Source of the DNA: a virus
Length of the DNA: 30,053 bases
Direction: 5' to 3' (one strand)
IMG/VR virus record: IMGVR_UViG_3300032265_000435
Location: 1-30,053 of that record
The position numbers were made by a program, and so were the translations under genes. The first letter of the stretch is position 1. The number at the start of each line of letters is the position of its first letter. This document shows positions 29,640 to 30,053 of the stretch, in pieces. Under the pieces are notes generated by a model. It saw nothing but the letters and a program-made list of their open reading frames with translations. It ran no database searches and had not been told where the DNA came from.

Positions 29640-30053
29640 TTAAGTTCCCCATGCATTTTTGAACAGAGGTATTTGTAATCGGTCCGAGTATCTATATCCG
29701 TTTCGCATTGCGATTTCAGCCACGGACCTATTATTAAGACTGTACAACTGCTCAGTACCACCGACAGGCATAAGGTAAATATGACCTTTAAACCCAGCTT
29801 TACGATACGCACCAATTGCACATTCTGCATCTTTATAATCCTCTTCTGTAGCAATGACAAATTTTAAATATGTCGTGCCAAGAGATTGATATTGTAAAAC
29901 CACATCGGGTTTAATAGCATCGTCCCATGGCTCACCTGAGCATGGTAATTTTGCACTAACACTAAATGTAATTTCTCTATTTCTCCAACGGCCCCATTCT
30001 GTTAAGTATATTGCAAACTCTTCAGTTATGTCTTGAGTACCATTTGTTTCAAA
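29640..30053 (-). CDS. queE: 7-carboxy-7-deazaguanine synthase QueE (C-terminal 137 residues, start outside window)
   Basis: Frame is open to the window edge at 30053, so the N-terminal part with the radical-SAM CxxxCxxC is not visible. What remains starts FETNGTQ (the ETNGT strand-loop of QueE), continues with FSVSAKLPCSGE, QYQSLGTTYLKFVI, GHIYLMPVGGTEQ and ends YRYSDRLQIPLFKNAWGT, the standard QueE C-terminus. It turns 6-carboxytetrahydropterin into 7-carboxy-7-deazaguanine. QueC, needed next for preQ0, is not in the window and may lie just upstream. A different frame over 29624-29860 with a lipobox-like sequence is a shadow. Confidence 0.88.
   Translation of the reverse strand, partial: FETNGTQDITEEFAIYLTEWGRWRNREITFSVSAKLPCSGEPWDDAIKPDVVLQYQSLGTTYLKFVIATEEDYKDAECAIGAYRKAGFKGHIYLMPVGGTEQLYSLNNRSVAEIAMRNGYRYSDRLQIPLFKNAWGT

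Noticed and set aside
29624-29860. 78-residue ORF with a lipoprotein-like signal (VVLSSC)
   Set aside because: It lies entirely over the queE frame, which has clear family motifs, and has no ribosome site; the hydrophobic run is a by-product of the other frame.

Overview
The window looks like part of the genome of a marine T4-like myovirus (tailed phage, T4 replication module). Every gene I can support is on the minus strand. Genes are packed end to end, mostly with ATGA or TAATG junctions, and the DNA is clearly AT-rich. The diagnostic genes are the T4 core set: sliding clamp gp45, clamp loader gp44/gp62, translational repressor RegA, and recombination nuclease gp46/gp47. They are joined by genes typical of marine relatives (hsp20, a CobS-like ATPase with a VWA partner, 2OG-Fe(II) oxygenase, DUF2452, DUF3310). 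The host cannot be named from the sequence. No noncoding stretch exceeds about 115 bases, and I see no tRNA, CRISPR array, insertion sequence or integrase.

Layout in transcription order (high to low coordinate). (A) 30053-21671: a 7-deazaguanine block with queE (cut by the window edge), a small histone-H1-like protein, folE, a tiny membrane protein, a class I glutamine amidotransferase-like protein, a 3'-5' exonuclease, a GT4 glycosyltransferase, a DpdA-like tRNA-guanine-transglycosylase homologue, a QueD-like T-fold protein, a second GT-B glycosyltransferase, galE and queD. (B) 21659-16984: a 38-residue ORF, a cupin-like protein, DUF2452, gp47, gp46, 2OG oxygenase and an unknown. (C) 16915-13423: the VWA/HExxH protein and the CobS-like AAA+ ATPase, each behind its own consensus promoter. 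(D) 13372-3838: a roughly 9.5 kb sugar island with gmd, fcl, a ColD-like dehydratase, a GT10 fucosyltransferase, other glycosyltransferases, FkbM and a DUF4254-like protein. (E) 3853-1: DUF3310, gp45, two small unknowns, gp44, a membrane protein, gp62, regA and the start of hsp20.

How the genes fit together. FolE, QueD and QueE are consecutive steps from GTP to 7-carboxy-7-deazaguanine. The DpdA-like enzyme could then exchange guanine in phage DNA for a deazaguanine. QueC is not in the window. The DpdA-like protein and the adjacent GT4 glycosyltransferase end in almost the same tail, SLEDLFA and TLESLFS. This resembles sliding-clamp-binding tails and suggests that both act on newly replicated DNA. 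With galE and a second glycosyltransferase in the same operon, a glycosylated 7-deazaguanine in DNA is a testable but unproven idea. In the sugar island, Gmd and Fcl give GDP-L-fucose for GT10. A ColD-like enzyme with His in place of the PLP lysine suggests a 3-deoxy branch towards a colitose-like sugar.

Regulation. By hand I find five perfect TTGACA-17 nt-TATAAT promoters and two one-mismatch versions, all on the coding strand. Three of the perfect ones and one of the near ones lie inside genes.
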